NCBI GenBank assembly: GCA_030248135.1
Contig: JASANC010001018.1
Coordinates: forward strand, 62,001-126,000
Source of the DNA: Theristus sp. LFF4_11
Taxonomy: Eukaryota > Nematoda > Chromadorea > Monhysterida > Xyalidae
Length of the DNA: 64,000 nucleotides
Direction: 5' to 3'
The notes below the pieces were generated by a model, which searched no databases, had not been told where the DNA came from, and worked only from the letters and a program-made list of their open reading frames with translations. Shown piece after piece: positions 1 through 12,437 of this stretch. Made by a program: the position numbers and the translations under genes. The first letter of the stretch is position 1. Every line of letters starts with the position of its first letter.

Positions 1-2192
1 TCCGGCGAGACGACGGTCGCCTGCTGCCAATTTGGTATATTCTCGCAAATGTACTTGAGAACCGCTGGCTCGGCGAATAAATTGTCCACTGGAATGTCAA
101 AGAATCCCTGAAAACAAAGAAATTTCGCTAAAGTCTTCCATGGTGATGGATGAACCGCATCGAGCTGGTTCAACCATCCAGGAAGCCGAAATTCAAAAGC
201 AACCAATCAGCTGATCGCCCATGATTTACAGTTCGACTGAAGTAATTCAGCATCTCAAATACAGCCAATCAGCACATCGTTAAACAGCAAGTTCTCGAGA
301 AAACAACAACAACAACAAAAAATGGTGCACCTGAATTTGCGACGCGTGCAAGTCCATTGTGATCACGTGATCCGCACCGGCGACCGTCATCATGTTGGCG
401 ATCAGCTTTGCGCTGATTGGCGCTCGACTCTGGAAGCGGCAATTTGAAATGAATGACTCTCGCAAAAACACACACTGTCTCTCATTCGTTAACAGTTGCT
501 GATATCAGCCACCAATCGGCGCATATGACACACAGATTCCATACGTGCATGCCACTCAATAAGAGTCGAATGTCAGGAGCTCACAGTCACAAAACACAAC
601 ACTAATTACTTCCAACTGTCGGATCGATTCCCGAATTGACAGAAACTCCATAAAAAAACCAAATTTCTTCGGTCAAGAAATAAAAGCAAACACAAAATCG
701 ACCAAACAACCCAAACACAACGTGCAGAACCATTGCCCGCGCCCACCTTATCCTTCTTATCCTGTCTGGCGTACGGAAAGCACGGAATGACAGCGGTGAC
801 ACGATGTGCCGAGGCGATCTTGCAGGCGCTGATCATGATCAACAGCTCCATCAGATTGTCGTTGATCTCGCCGCAGCCGCTCTGCAGGATGTAGACGTCC
901 TCGCCGCGCACGGACTCGCGGATCTCGACGCTATGCGAGGTGGAAGAAAATCATTGGGAAATTTGTGTTTTACAAGCGCGAACATTGTTGGCGATCAGCT
1001 GATTGGTCGGTGATGCATGCTTTCTGTGCAGGCGTTATTGCTGTGGAGGTGGTGGGAGTCTGGTCCTGCACAGAAAGCATGCATCACATCTAGGGTTGGC
1101 ATGGTAAAAATACCGGTTTTTTTTACCGGTAAAAAAACACGTATTTATACGCGGTTTTTTACCAGGGCAAAAATTGGTGCCTTGAAAAAAACGGGAAAAA
1201 GACCGTTTCTGTATTTTTCCGGTTTTTTTCGAATTTTTCCGGTTTTTTTCAATTTCGGATCCTGAGTTTTTATATCATTTTTGATGAGAAAATGAGAAAA
1301 TCTGTGACCAAGAAAATTATGATGACGAAATTGACACTGATGTTTTGAAAGAACTGTTAAGCGAGGTGCAAGAATCGGCTGGAGCTGCCGAGCTGAGCTG
1401 AAAATTTCAAAAATTCCAAATGTCGCTCAAAACTGTTTTTCTTACACAATTACTGATTTGTTTTCTTTTTGATCTAAACTGACTCTAAATACGGTTTATC
1501 TGCGTTATTGTAGTAAATTGTGTTTGTCTATTGTGACCAAAGACTGTCCGGTGAAAACGCTGTGTTTTTTTTCCTGTGTAATTGGTGGAATATAAACGAT
1601 TGAGCAAAAGATGATGTTCGATTTGTTGCTGACCTTTTGGGTTTTCAGGCCCAAACATAATTTATTTTCTTTGTTGGTGCAGGAGATTTTGAACAAAGCA
1701 TTCTGAAAGCTGTTTTCACAAATCCTGGTTCAAGTTTAAAGTCGGCTGCGAAAATTATGTGGGTTTTTACAACTTTTTGGCTTTCGTTTTTTTTCGGTAA
1801 AATTACCGTAATTTTACCGGTAAAAATACAGGTTTTTTTACCACGATTTGAAAAAAACGGTATTTTGCCAACCCTAGTCACATCACATCACACACGTGAT
1901 CGACCCAGTCAATCAACTGATGCGTCCGCAATCAATCAGTCAACTTGCAGGTTGCAGCCCAATTTTTTGCGCGTAATATGACACCAGTCAAAGCGAAATC
2001 GTTTTATCAGTCATTGACGCACGATTTTGTGTCAAACAACCCTGAGTATTGTTCAATCAAGCGGACCAACCACGTTTCTCGATTGCTGAACTTCTTCAGC
2101 ACCGCCTTTGCCATCTGATGCTGCAGGCGATCGCAGATACGCGCCGTCAAGTCCGGATGTGAAGAGCCGGAAAACACTTTGATGTTCGGCAT
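1..2192 (-). CDS. PRPS: Ribose-phosphate pyrophosphokinase (PRPP synthetase), 5' part, exons 1-4
   Basis: This enzyme makes PRPP from ribose 5-phosphate and ATP in the cytosol, feeding purine, pyrimidine and NAD synthesis. I read four exons on the minus strand: 2192-2071, 930-747, 429-331 and 107 to the window edge. Together they encode about the first 170 residues of a family usually near 318. The start is the ATG at 2192, followed by [15 protein letters not shown], the typical N-terminus. Exon 2 holds [18 protein letters not shown] and [11 protein letters not shown] (the flexible ATP-contacting loop). Exon 3 holds SRAPISAKL and DLHASQIQ. All junctions are GT...AG and phases agree (a Cys codon is split TG/C at junction 1). 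The PRPP-binding loop lies outside the window. Intron 1 (1,140 bp) carries a hAT-like element inside an older repeat. The family call is firm; which paralogue is not decidable. Confidence 0.95.
975..1082. repeat. Older MITE relic (CAGTCGAACTCT family) split by the hAT-like element
   Basis: Carries the internal marks of the family seen intact at 51147-51296: GATCAGCTGATTGG, GCATGCTTTCTGTGCAGG and, inverted, CCTGCACAGAAAGCATGC. The matching outer part on the right is degraded (about 1885-1960). Similar debris with AACCAATCAGCTGATC lies at about 178-240 in PRPS intron 3. Confidence 0.5.
1091..1876. mobile_element. hAT-like element nested in PRPS intron 1
   Basis: The ends are inverted copies of TAGGGTTGGCA, a hAT-type terminus. 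The flanks are ATCACATC on the left and GTCACATC on the right: seven of eight bases match, as expected for an aged 8-bp hAT target duplication. Sub-terminal DNA is rich in ACCGG/CCGGT and T-runs on both sides. A short open frame near 1322-1401 ends in a stop and could be a transposase tail, but this is weak. The element lies between GCATGC-containing halves of an older MITE. A partial relative sits at 43092-43315. Confidence 0.7.
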
Positions 2193-3140
2193 TTTGCAGC
2201 GCTTGTCGTTCTGCTTTTCCTTTTGAATTTCAACGGTTCTTCTTGAGCACTGATCCGTATTATTATTGTCCACCACCGTTTCCGACAGTTTTGTCGACGA
2301 GGATTGTTGGTCTTCTTGGTGCTCTTTCGTCGACGTCTTCCCGGCGGCGTGCTTCGTCGGATCGATCGTGTCTTGATTCTTTTGTCGGCTTCTTGTGGGC
2401 CGATTTATTGTGACTTTGTGAACGTGGTGACGTGAAACTTCTCGGTGCTACACGACACGACAGTCTAACTCTAAAACATGGCCAATTTGCTGATTTACTT
2501 GGTTTGGTGATATTTTTTGGCAAAGGCTCGAAATTTTTTTAAACTTTTTTTGAATCTTTTTTCGTTTCGTCAAAAAGTGCGGGGAATTTCGAATTTTTAT
2601 TAAAAAAGAAAAAATCGGAATTTTTGTTTTTTCTTTAGTTTTTTAATTTTGATTTTTGTTTGCTTAACAATAACAACCATTTTTTGTGTTCCATTTTCCA
2701 TAGTGTTTTTTTGAAACTTCAGAGAGAAAACGGGCTGCTTGACGTTGTTGTTGATGGACAACAACGGCCACGCCGCGCGAATTCGATTCGAGATCGAGAC
2801 AGCCAATCGGCAACAGCCAAGAGTTGACATTGACAAGCAGCTTTCTTCGCTGCAGAAACGTAATTTTATGTTGGTTTTTGCTTTCTGGTTCATTAACGAG
2901 CGGTCCATTGCAGTAGCTTTGTATGCCAGTATCTGACCACTGAACTTTGCTCGTCGATCTTTGGCCTGCTGAAGTGACAATTGTCAAAAACATTCTGCCA
3001 AAAACAAAGTCCACACAATTCTAGTCAAAAAATCATAAAGGCAGTTTTGTGAATTTTCGACTTTTCGAGTCAAACGCCTTTTTGAAACAGCTATGATTCA
3101 CATGCGTAAAATTGTCTTCTCAACTCAGAACAAAAACTGA

Positions 3141-6100
3141 ATGGAGACGGGCACGGGACTGATGGCGAATTTCGCAATCAAATCCGAGTGCGACGACGAC
3201 AGCGACGGCGGGCAGTGCACCGCAGCTACGAGCGAGAGATCGCTGCTGCTCACCTGCGCTGAATGTTCGTGTCTGACGACAAGCAACGGATTGCCGAATT
3301 GGTTTCTCGTGCATGCCCATTCGGATTCGGATGTTCAGTCGACACCACGACCACCGTACCGGTGTGAATGCGAGTCTGATGACGACGACGCCCGATTTGA
3401 TGCGGAATTCGACGTGCAACGCTCGATGCAACGATTGGCGAGCGACGAACCACCGCGACCGTTCGAATGCGACCGATGTGCGATGGCGTTCACGACAAAC
3501 GAGCGCCTGTACGCGCATCAGCAGCAGTGTTTTGGTGAGGTCTTGTGTTTTTTTGCAAAATATTTGACTTTGACAATGATTACCATTGTGGAAGGTTGAT
3601 AAATATGTTGTTGCGGTGTGAAAAAACGTCTTTTTGCGGGGTTTTGAAAATCTTGCCTTGAAACAAGGGTGAGAAGAGTTTCGCGTGTTGTACTTATCCA
3701 AGATAAGTTATCTTTCCTTATATTTCTGTGACTGAATGCGCGCGCAGATGAAAAACATTGTCATGTTTTGGCAGAAAACGTAGCAGAAATTTTTTTCATT
3801 CAAAATTTTCAATTTCCTGTTTTAAATGGTGACACGAGAATTCGAAATCGGTGTAGTGCCCGTTAGTCACTGCCGCATCAAGCATGGAACGAATTTTCTT
3901 TCTACGTCTGCAAACGTATTTGAGTCGCCAGTTTTTGGTCGTGCAAACAGCGAAAACTCGTTATTTTCCAGGGAACACAACGGCGAATTCGTCGTCGTCG
4001 CATCGCAGCGATCGTGCGCTTCCATTTCAACACGACCAATGTTCACTCTCGACGAAGGGCGACAGTGACTTGGCGGCACACGAACAAACGCTGCACAATT
4101 CTGCATTCAACTCCGATCATAGCGACGTTCGCGCGAAAACAGCGGAAGAATTGACCATTCACCAACAACATCAACAATCCACATCAACCGATTTCGATCA
4201 ACAAAATCACCATCACCACGAACGTGTCACGCTCACCAATGTTGATTCCCGTCGTCGTCACCCCTGCGACCAGTGTGACCATCGCGCTACAACCGCAGCA
4301 AATCTGCGCGTGCATCAGAAACTGCGACATTCGACGGAGCGTCCGTTCAAATGTGATCAATGCGACTATGGCGCAAAAACGGCGGGAAATTTGCGTGTGC
4401 ATCAGCTGCAGCGACATTCCACGGAGCGTCCGTACCAGTGTGATCAATGTGAGTATTGCACAAAACGACCAACAGCGTTGCGCCTGCATCAGCGCACCCG
4501 ACATTCCACTGAACGCCCATTTCCATGTGATCAGTGCAAGTTTGGCGCAAAAACGACGACGATTTTGCGTATTCACAAGCGAAACCGCCATTCCACGGAG
4601 CGTCCGTTCGCGTGCACCCACTGTCGCGCATCATTCAAATTCAAGTGGAAGTTGACGCACCATTTCAATAAAAAGCATCCGCCGATACAACATGGCCTGC
4701 ACGCGCATCAAACGGAGTGCTTTGGTGAGCTCAACGAAAAGTGATGCAACGATTTTCATGTTTCAATACTCCGAAAACTTGCAGACAGTGGTGTCCGTAA
4801 GAAATTGTTTTGTTGTCACCACAATCGCCGAAAAGCGACAGGCAAACCTTGAATGTTGTGTATGCAGGGCGCGCAGAAGTACGGTCCATCTGGCTAATAT
4901 AAATACAACTGGTTGGTTGCATGATACACGTGCAGTTGATGCAGGCTTTGCTGTGGAAACACAGCACAAAGAGCTAGTTTTATACATGTAGGTATTAGCC
5001 AGATTGGACTGTAGCGGCAGTTGCGCCACAGCACGCGAACCGTTTAACGTCAATCATTTTGAGTTGAAATTTTTGCCAGATATACAGGGTGAACCATAAC
5101 TAGAACGTACAACTTTGAATGTATCGTTTAAATCAAAAATCAAAAAGTTTCTCTATAATCCCCACACGAGAAAACGTGCTATAAGTGTTCCAAATTTGGG
5201 ATCAAAATCTCGCATAACCAACAAAAGGAATCTAACTAATGGTAATAATCATCAATTTTTACTGTTTTAAAAGAAATTCATTCCGCTGTTATGTAGTGTC
5301 AAGCGGTTCAGCAGCAGATTTCGCCTGGAACATCGCTTCTTGCTTGTTGTTCTCTGTTTAAAAAAAGACGAAACTCGTTTACAGCGAACTCACCGGCGAA
5401 TTCGTCGTCGTCGCATCGCAGCGATCGTGCGCTTCCAATTCCACACGACCAATGTTCATCAATGACGAAAGTCGACAGTGACTTGACGGCACACGAACAA
5501 TTGCTGCACAATTTCGATATCAAAACCGAACCGTTCGACGTTCGCCCGAAAACACCGGAACAGTCGTCCATTGATCAGCAGCATCAACAGTCCATTGCAG
5601 CCAATCGTCCGTTCAAATGCGATCAATGCGGCTTTCGGACGACCACAGCGCCAGTACTACGCTCGCATCAGCGACATCGACACTCGACGGAGCGTCCGTT
5701 CAAGTGCGATCAGTGCGACTTTGGCGCAAAAACGGCCGGAAATCTGCGGATCCACAAGCAGTACCGACATTCCACCAGTCGTCCGTTCCGATGTAATCAG
5801 TGTAGCTATCGCACGAAAACAGCGCTAGTGCTGCGCACGCATCAGAAACTTCGACATTCCACCGAGCGTCCGTTCAAATGTGATCAGTGTGAAGCCAGCT
5901 TCAAGTTGAAGCCGGTTTTCCTGCGCCACCAACGTCTCGTGCACGCTGAAGCGAATGTCCGCGATCACCCGTGCGACCGGTGTGAATATCGCGCGAAAAA
6001 CGCCGTCGCGCTGCGTGCGCATCAGCGTAACCGACACGCCGCCGTGTGCGTGCGTCCGTTCGCGTGCGCTCTCTGCGACGCTGCGTTCAAAGCCAAATCC

Positions 6101-6322
6101 CATTTGAAGCAACATCTCAAGCGATGTCACCACGGCGCGTCCATCCAGTGTGAGACGAAATTCAACGTGCAACGTTCGATGCAACGATCGGCGAGCGACG
6201 TACCACGGCGACCGTTCGAATGCGGCCGATGCGCGATGGCGTTCACGACAAACGAGCACCTGAAAGCGCATCAAACGGAGTGCTTCGGTGAGGTGAAGGT
6301 CAAGAAAGAAGTGATCTGGTGA
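3141..6322 (+). CDS. C2H2 zinc-finger protein built from three phase-1 exon cassettes
   Basis: Likely a nuclear DNA-binding protein. The exons are 3141-3534, 3972-4724 and 5385-6322; joined they give one open frame of 694 residues. Exon 1 has an acidic N-terminus and one finger. Exon 2 has a degenerate finger, then five standard fingers with CDQC pairs and RHSTERPF-type linkers. Exon 3 has a degenerate finger, six standard fingers and a last one. The cassette ends share a C2HC finger ending HQTEC or HQQQC, then FG and a GGTGAG donor-like site. Both acceptors enter in phase 1, so any exon could join any other. An alternative is two genes, with exon 2 ending at the stop at 4744; exon 3 alone has no separate first exon that I can find. 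Exon 3 also repeats exon 1's VQRSMQR...CAMAFTTNE segment. The orthologue is not recognisable. Confidence 0.8.
4882..5011. repeat. Short TA-flanked MITE in zinc-finger intron 2
   Basis: A 130-bp unit flanked by TA on both sides. Its ends are inverted: CGGTCCATCTGGCTAATA on the left against CAGTCCAATCTGGCTAATA read from the right. This is the layout of a non-autonomous Tc1/mariner-type element. No coding content is seen. Confidence 0.6.
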
Positions 6323-9228
6323 TTTTGATTGTTCATTACCGCGAAAAATCTCAGACACTGTTGATGAGTAGATGGTGCCCACGGTAAATCTTACTTTGCT
6401 CACAATCAACTTTGTTGTGCTGGTGTGTGATCTTTTTCAGTTGTTTTGCGGGTCCATTGCACACGTAGACAGGACATCGGTTTTATGGTTGATGTTTGCA
6501 TTTTGTGCAGGTATTGCTGTGAAGAGACGTAGTTTGATGTGCATATATGCATGCATCACGGTCGCCAACCAATCAGATGATTGCCTATAATTTAAAGTTC
6601 GACTGCAAGTTGCAACACAACAATTTCTGAAAAGAAAAGCTCAGTAGAATTTACTGATCTTTTTCATTTTGTTGAGCGTCAGGGCAGCTGCACTAGGAAC
6701 AATTCCCCTTGTTCAAAATCAAAAATAGACTGTTATTTTGTGCTGGAACGCTGAACCAATCGTGGTACTTTTTGTTTAAGTTTATGTCAGGATTTGATTC
6801 TTGGCGAGTTTCTCTAGCTTCTTTTGCAATGGTGTTAGGAGAGCTTTGGTGGACAAATTAAAAATCTAACTTCACCACGGAATTCTACATGTTCTTTCAC
6901 AGTTACTTCTCTTTTTTGGTTTATTGCAACGATATAATAACAAAACAATTCATGATAGCGGTTTCTTTTACTGACAGTCTACACGCACATTTTCTGTTAT
7001 CATCTGTACAATCCATTGGCAGTCATACGAGCTGGTCCGACGCACATCCCGACAACACAATACAACCGTCCCATGCAATAAACACAAACATTCGAATTGA
7101 TGGAGCACTTCACATTTTTTTTTGAAAAAATCACATTTTGTTGTTATTGTGGTGGGAGCACAGTATTCGGCTGGTGGCATTTTTTGTCCGCTTTGAGCGA
7201 ACATATACAATCACACACTCACAATAATTTGCAATTTTTTGTCACAAATTAAAATCAGCTCAACTCAAAACACTCAATACAATTGCTAACAATCGATAGG
7301 CCATCAATCCGGGCAGACACCATTCAAAGCGTAATATGGACCAAAACGCGACTAAACCGGTTGCTTTAACAAAGAGAAGTGGTCTAAATAAAAATAATTC
7401 ATAATCTGTGCGGTCGTGAACAAATAAAATAGAAATTCTATTATCTACGGTTGTTTTCTGCACTTCAGCAAAAGATAGCACAGTTTTCCTGGCTGGGGTT
7501 TATAAAAGTAAGAATTTCGCATACGATTACAAGAGTAAACGACCAACAACATGAAAAGAGACAAGTGCAACAGCTACGACGTTACGCTGAAATGGTCAAA
7601 AGTTCACAACTGAAAACAACATAATTGTGTGCTTTGAACTCTATGTATACCGCAAACAGACTTCTGGGTAGTAGAGAACTGCTGTTCCAAACTCTCAAAC
7701 CTGCGAAACGGTGGAAAATAAATAATCATAAATAAAACTGACGACAAAAAAGTAAAGTAAAAAGAAAGGCAACACAATGTTTTACGGGCGCATTTGCACG
7801 CTCGATGTCACAGTATTGCACAAAAGGGTTCTGAATTTTTGTTTGGTTGCATGTGATACGGTGGAACAAAACTGTGAAAAACCCTAATATAAGTCAATAC
7901 AGTTTTTGAAAGCGCATCTCGGTTTCCAGCCGAGCCTGAAAACTCGAAATTGTGAAACACAACAAAAAAATTTTGCTGACTCCAAGCTATTTCAGGCCAC
8001 AGCGGTTACCGAACGTGTTGAAAGAGAAACGGAGTATATTGTATTCGGGTGATAGAATATGTACCAGTCGTTTAAATCAAACGGGTTCAAAAATTCGAAA
8101 AATTGTTCACATGTTCGTATGTTCAGAATTGACACTTCTTTTGAAAACCGTGTTCTTTGTGTGGCATAACCAAAACAAAATCAATACGAAGTAATCACAG
8201 CGCGTGCAGCATGAGAGAACACAAAATCGTTTCGACGTCGTTTATGCAAAAAGATCACCGCATGTACCACCGTTTTTGTTTTCAGTTGCAGTTGGACAGA
8301 CGTTTCACTTCTTAAGGCGATCTTGCAGCAACACATCTTTTACACTTTTTGCAGGACGTCGTCGTAAACTTGTTTCATAACAATGACATTTAGCTTTGTG
8401 AAGATTTGATAGCAACTTTGAATAAAAACACGACAAGAACGCACTGCTTGACAATTGACACTATTTGAAACCAACAAACCGATCACACAAATTAAGAAAT
8501 AAATCAGAGCACAAAACTACAAACAACAATCGCAAATCGAAAGAGCGCCAGCCTTCTATGTTCATAAAACGATCGACTCAAACCAACAAGCAACACAAAA
8601 TCGACATTTAACACAAAAGAATTCAACACAAACGTGAAAGATTTCTGAAAATGAAGCGGGCTTATGTCCCTCTTTGAGGGGTCAAACATGGTTTAGTGTC
8701 TTTAGTTAAGTTTATTGATAAAAACGAACTGTTATTCATTATTGTCGTTGAAAGAAAAGTGCACAAGTAAGAACAAAAGAGAAAACAGGAAACAAGATGT
8801 ACATATCTGCCAACAACACAAATATCGGTCAGAATACTTATCTGGACATGCACGCGCGACGACGGTGTGGTTCTCTCTTGAAAAAAGTAATTGCGGCATC
8901 TTTCAAGTCCGTTTTACTGTGTGAAAAACACTGAATAAATTAAACGCAAAAACAATTAAAACCGTTTTGGTGCGACAAAACCTCACGACAAATCCACATA
9001 GTTCCACAGTCAAAACACGCATCGCTTTGTCATCTAGTCAACTTATCCAACCATTCAATCGTCGAAGAATTTTCTCACAGTAAAGCTGCGCGTCTGTTTG
9101 ACTGCGGAGAAAGCTAGTAAGTAACACAGTAGAAAATAAAGGACTCTACCACATATTAAACATTATCAGAAGAAGAAAGCGAAAAAACAGAACAAGAAAA
9201 AAACGAGAGAGAGAAGAAAACAAGACGG
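6323..9228. other. Gene-free stretch; one MITE relic, otherwise nothing recognised
   Basis: I see no exon with convincing splice sites or family motifs on either strand. A right-hand MITE relic lies at about 6468-6612: GTGCAGGTATTGCTGTG, then AACCAATCAGATGATTGCC and AAAGTTCGACTG. The rest is AT-rich unique sequence with short T/A runs. Confidence 0.45.
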
Positions 9229-9795
9229 CTAAAGGTAGGCCGGCTGCAGGATGCCGCTCTGTGGGTGAGCGCTCGGGGTCGGTCGCAGTAGGCCGGGCGG
9301 CGTCGGCTGCTGCTGCGGGTATGAGCGACCGCCGGACTGGTACTTCAGTCGTACGATCTTCGAGCGACACAGCACACAGCGCAGTGGCAAGTTACGATCG
9401 TTGATCGCCACCTGAATCGAGACAATGCAGACCCCCTACAGTCGAACTCTAGATTATAGGGAATCAGATGATTTGTTGGTGATTACTCATTACGGTAGGC
9501 ATGCTTTCTGTGCAAACCATACTCCCCCACCACAGCAATGCCTGCACAGAAAACATGCCTCACATGACCACATTGAGTCTCGGGACCAAAATAAAAGATC
9601 GTACTTTGAAAATCGAGCAAAATAATGTTCTGCACGTAATCAATAATTGCAATAACTGTATTCTAGTTTCATTAAGCCATAAAGGTCGTCGTATTGGCCA
9701 ACCTGTATCGTTCGTATAAAGCATTTTCGACAGAGCACACGATGCCCGCACGGAAACGTCTGCATGCACGAGCGACCCGTAACGCAGCCAACGCA
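9229..9795 (-). CDS. RING-finger protein, last two exons
   Basis: Probably the C-terminus of an E3 ubiquitin ligase. Exon 9795-9703 reads CVGCVTGRSCMQTFPCGH and then VLCRKC. Exon 9411-9229 continues VAINDRNLPLRCVLCRSK and ends in a Pro/Gln-rich tail and a stop. The order CxxC, CxH, CxxC, CxxC is a C3HC4 RING with all eight zinc ligands present. Both splice sites are GT...AG and exon 9795-9703 is exactly 31 codons in phase 0. Upstream exons must lie to the right. A low-complexity candidate is at 17527-16994, and I could not find reliable exons between. The intron (9412-9702) holds a MITE copy. The subfamily is not recognised. Confidence 0.75.
9439..9590. repeat. MITE copy (CAGTCGAACTCT family) in RING-gene intron
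   Basis: The left end CAGTCGAACTCT follows TA. Next come ATAGGGAATCAGATGATT, GGCATGCTTTCTGTGC and the inverted CCTGCACAGAAAACATGCC. The right terminus is degraded. Confidence 0.65.
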
Positions 9796-9960
9796 CTGCA
9801 AGGCAATGGAGAAATGGGCATAATTAAAATTCGATTTTTTGGTACATATTGGGTCAAAACAACAGAAAAGTCTAAGTGAGTCTCAATACGTAACCCACCG
9901 AAACACGCTCGGATCCGACATCCACGTGGCACTACTAGCGCAACGCCGGGTAGGGGAGGG

Positions 9961-12341
9961 TTGAAATTGAACCAGATTCAAAAGTTCAAAACGGATTTAT
10001 TTCGGACTGGACGATGTTTACGAGAAATGACAGGTGATAAATACCGGTATTTCGATATAAATGACGAAATCGGTCACTTATTTAGCCAGTCTGACGTGAC
10101 TGGTGCGAGTACCCGTGTGTGGTTGAACGACAGAATTTTTCGATGGGGTTTAACGACAGACGAAACACGCAATCGAAAAATTGAGAGCGCATGCGCGACG
10201 ACGGGTGTCCGCGAAATGGTGGGTTTTTTTGTTTTTTAGACAGAAACACGTCGCACGGCAGTCCTCCAGCTTGTCGCACGACAAAATCGTTGAAAATCGC
10301 GATCAACAGTCGAAGTATCGGTGATCACGGTTCATCACGATGGATATATGAGAAAAGTTCATGGAATATTATTATTGATGGAATACAACTTTCGGACGAC
10401 AACCTATCGACGAGGGACACTATCGGCGAGCTGAGGCACGACGAAGATGGCGACGCCGAGCCAGACGCTGCCGGCGCGTGGCCCGCTGCGAGCATTCTCG
10501 CTCAATCTGATCTGACCCGACCGACCAGTTCCGACAGCGACATGCGACGTTCGTCGATCATCCAAAAAAACCGAAACCAACCACCTCGACACGGCAGCAG
10601 TGCCACGACAAGTCTGGTGGTCCGCCTCCGTGCGCGTCTACATCCAATCCAGTCCAACTACATTATTCCAACTTCTATACGCACATACACACGCACACAT
10701 TTACATATTATCGTGAACGCAAGCAAGGCTGCAACGACGTCGACCGATATCGGTGACACTGCCTGGCACCCCCGTTCGCAGTTTGTGTCCGTCTCCCCTC
10801 CCCTCACCAGTCGGTCGCCCGCCCGCCCGCTTGTTTTCATTTCAGTCAACACATCATACATTCTCCATAATACCTACTGTAGTGTTGTTGTTGTTGTGGT
10901 GTGCGTTGTTGTTTCAATTATGTGAATTGCTGACTGTTCCATCGGCGCATGTCTGGCACGCGTGTGTGTGTATTTCGCTATTTTATTGCGTTTTTTTTCA
11001 CGTAATTTTACGGTGTGCGTGTCGGCCGGTGCATGGGCATATGCGCACCATCATAATACACACATATAGTATGGTAGGCCGGGAGCGTCAAGCGAGACGA
11101 GAAGGAACAAGAGACGAAGAAAAACAGTTTCCCATTCTGAATCTGTCGCAACGACAATACAGTCGCAAGTCCTCTCGGCCACTTTGCGCTCCAATCAGTG
11201 TGCCACGCACGAACGGTGCCCGCTTCTTAAAGAAGAAAGACGTTCATAAATCACCACTCCGACAGACTTGCGCCCAATTCACGTCGCGCCCAGACGCACA
11301 GCGCCCACACGTTGTAACTAGCACTCGCAGACACGCGCACGCGCACTGCAAAAATATCATCATAATATTGTGCGTGTGTGTTGTCCCAGACATACTGTGC
11401 GCGTGTGTGTGCGCAAAATATTTCAACACACACACACGCGCGTTGTCTGTCTGGCATTGCGTGTCTGTCTGTCTGAAAACTTTTTCCAATCGATTGGCTT
11501 GGTGGTGTTGCGTTCATTCTGGTCGGTTGTCTCGGACGAGAGAGCGAGTGCTTTTTTTTATTTGTTGTGGTTGTTGTTGTTGTTGGAAAACACACACACA
11601 CACAACTGTGTTGTTGATAATAAATATGATGACAGCGCAGCAAGCATCACGGGCGCCGCGTCGCTGCTGGCACAGCCAGTCACCGCCAGACGCGGCAGCA
11701 GTAGCGCCAGCGAGAGTGGCCCATCATGAATGCGCGAACGTTTTGTCTTTATTTCATGTTTAATGACGGAGCGAATCTTTGTTTTTGAAAAAAAATACCA
11801 ACGGGAGAGACAGACAAAAACCTGTTTGGCGAATCCATCCCATCCATCTTGCGGCCACTGTTGTCCCGCGTATTCAACAATGTTGCTGATGAAGATTTTT
11901 TTAAAAATTGAAATGAGCGCATTTGTGCCGCATTGCCGTGCCGGTTTCACCGTTCGTCCGTGCGCGCATTCGAATGAGCGGAAATTATTTTCTCAATTTG
12001 TTTCGATCCCTTTGGCAACCTACTTTTTCAACAATCGCAAGATGACCAATTTCAAACCAAATTGATCATGTGATAACGCACGATGAACAAAACTGTCACA
12101 CAACAACAAAATAACGCTTCGCTTACATTCTTATCAAAAAGAAGCGCGTACTATGCAAAAAATAAAGGGTAGGTGTTCTGTTCGTTCGTGCCACGCCGGA
12201 CCGCAAGAGACAAATGAAGACAAACAACTTTAAAAACAAAACAAAAAACACTCCACAGTCGATTATGGTGCAATGTGGCGGTAAAGTCCTTGTTTGTAGC
12301 TTTCAATCTATAAAATCGCATGTGCGCCTGTGTGTGTGTCG
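9961..12341. repeat. CA/GT microsatellite-rich, gene-ambiguous region
   Basis: Dinucleotide (CA)n/(GT)n tracts are dense, for example around 11365-11470 and 11588-11604, with GTT/GTTGTT runs near 10880 and 11565. The moderately GC-rich part at 10180-10620 is open in several frames and may hold an exon, but no frame has decisive splice sites or a motif. A short Ser/Ala-rich plus-strand frame ends at about 11727 and could be a last exon. I do not call a gene. Confidence 0.4.
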
Positions 12342-12437
12342 TTAAAGCGGCATTCATGAAGCAGTATTTAGTGACGCGTAGCTGTGTAAAAACATAGCTG
12401 CGCGGTCATCAAATACTGGTTCATGAATGCCTATTAA
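12342..12437. repeat. TTAA-flanked hairpin MITE, copy 1
   Basis: A near-perfect palindrome of about 96 bp. GCATTCATGAAGCAGTATTT on the left pairs with AAATACTGGTTCATGAATGC on the right around a small CTGTGTAAAAACATAGCTG centre. TTAA lies at both outer edges (12342-12345 and 12434-12437), as in piggyBac-type target sites. Other copies are at about 22297, 41062 and 43824. Confidence 0.75.

Noticed and set aside
606..1013. Plus-strand frame opposite PRPS exon 2
   Set aside because: It is the antisense shadow of a confidently identified exon; no independent start, splice or motif support.
1645..1981. Open frames inside the hAT-like element as genes
   Set aside because: They translate the inverted terminal region and AT-rich interior on both strands and carry no transposase motif.
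5092..5130. Second Tc1-type element starting CAGGGTGAACC
   Set aside because: Only one end is visible; no inverted partner with TA was found downstream before the zinc-finger exon.
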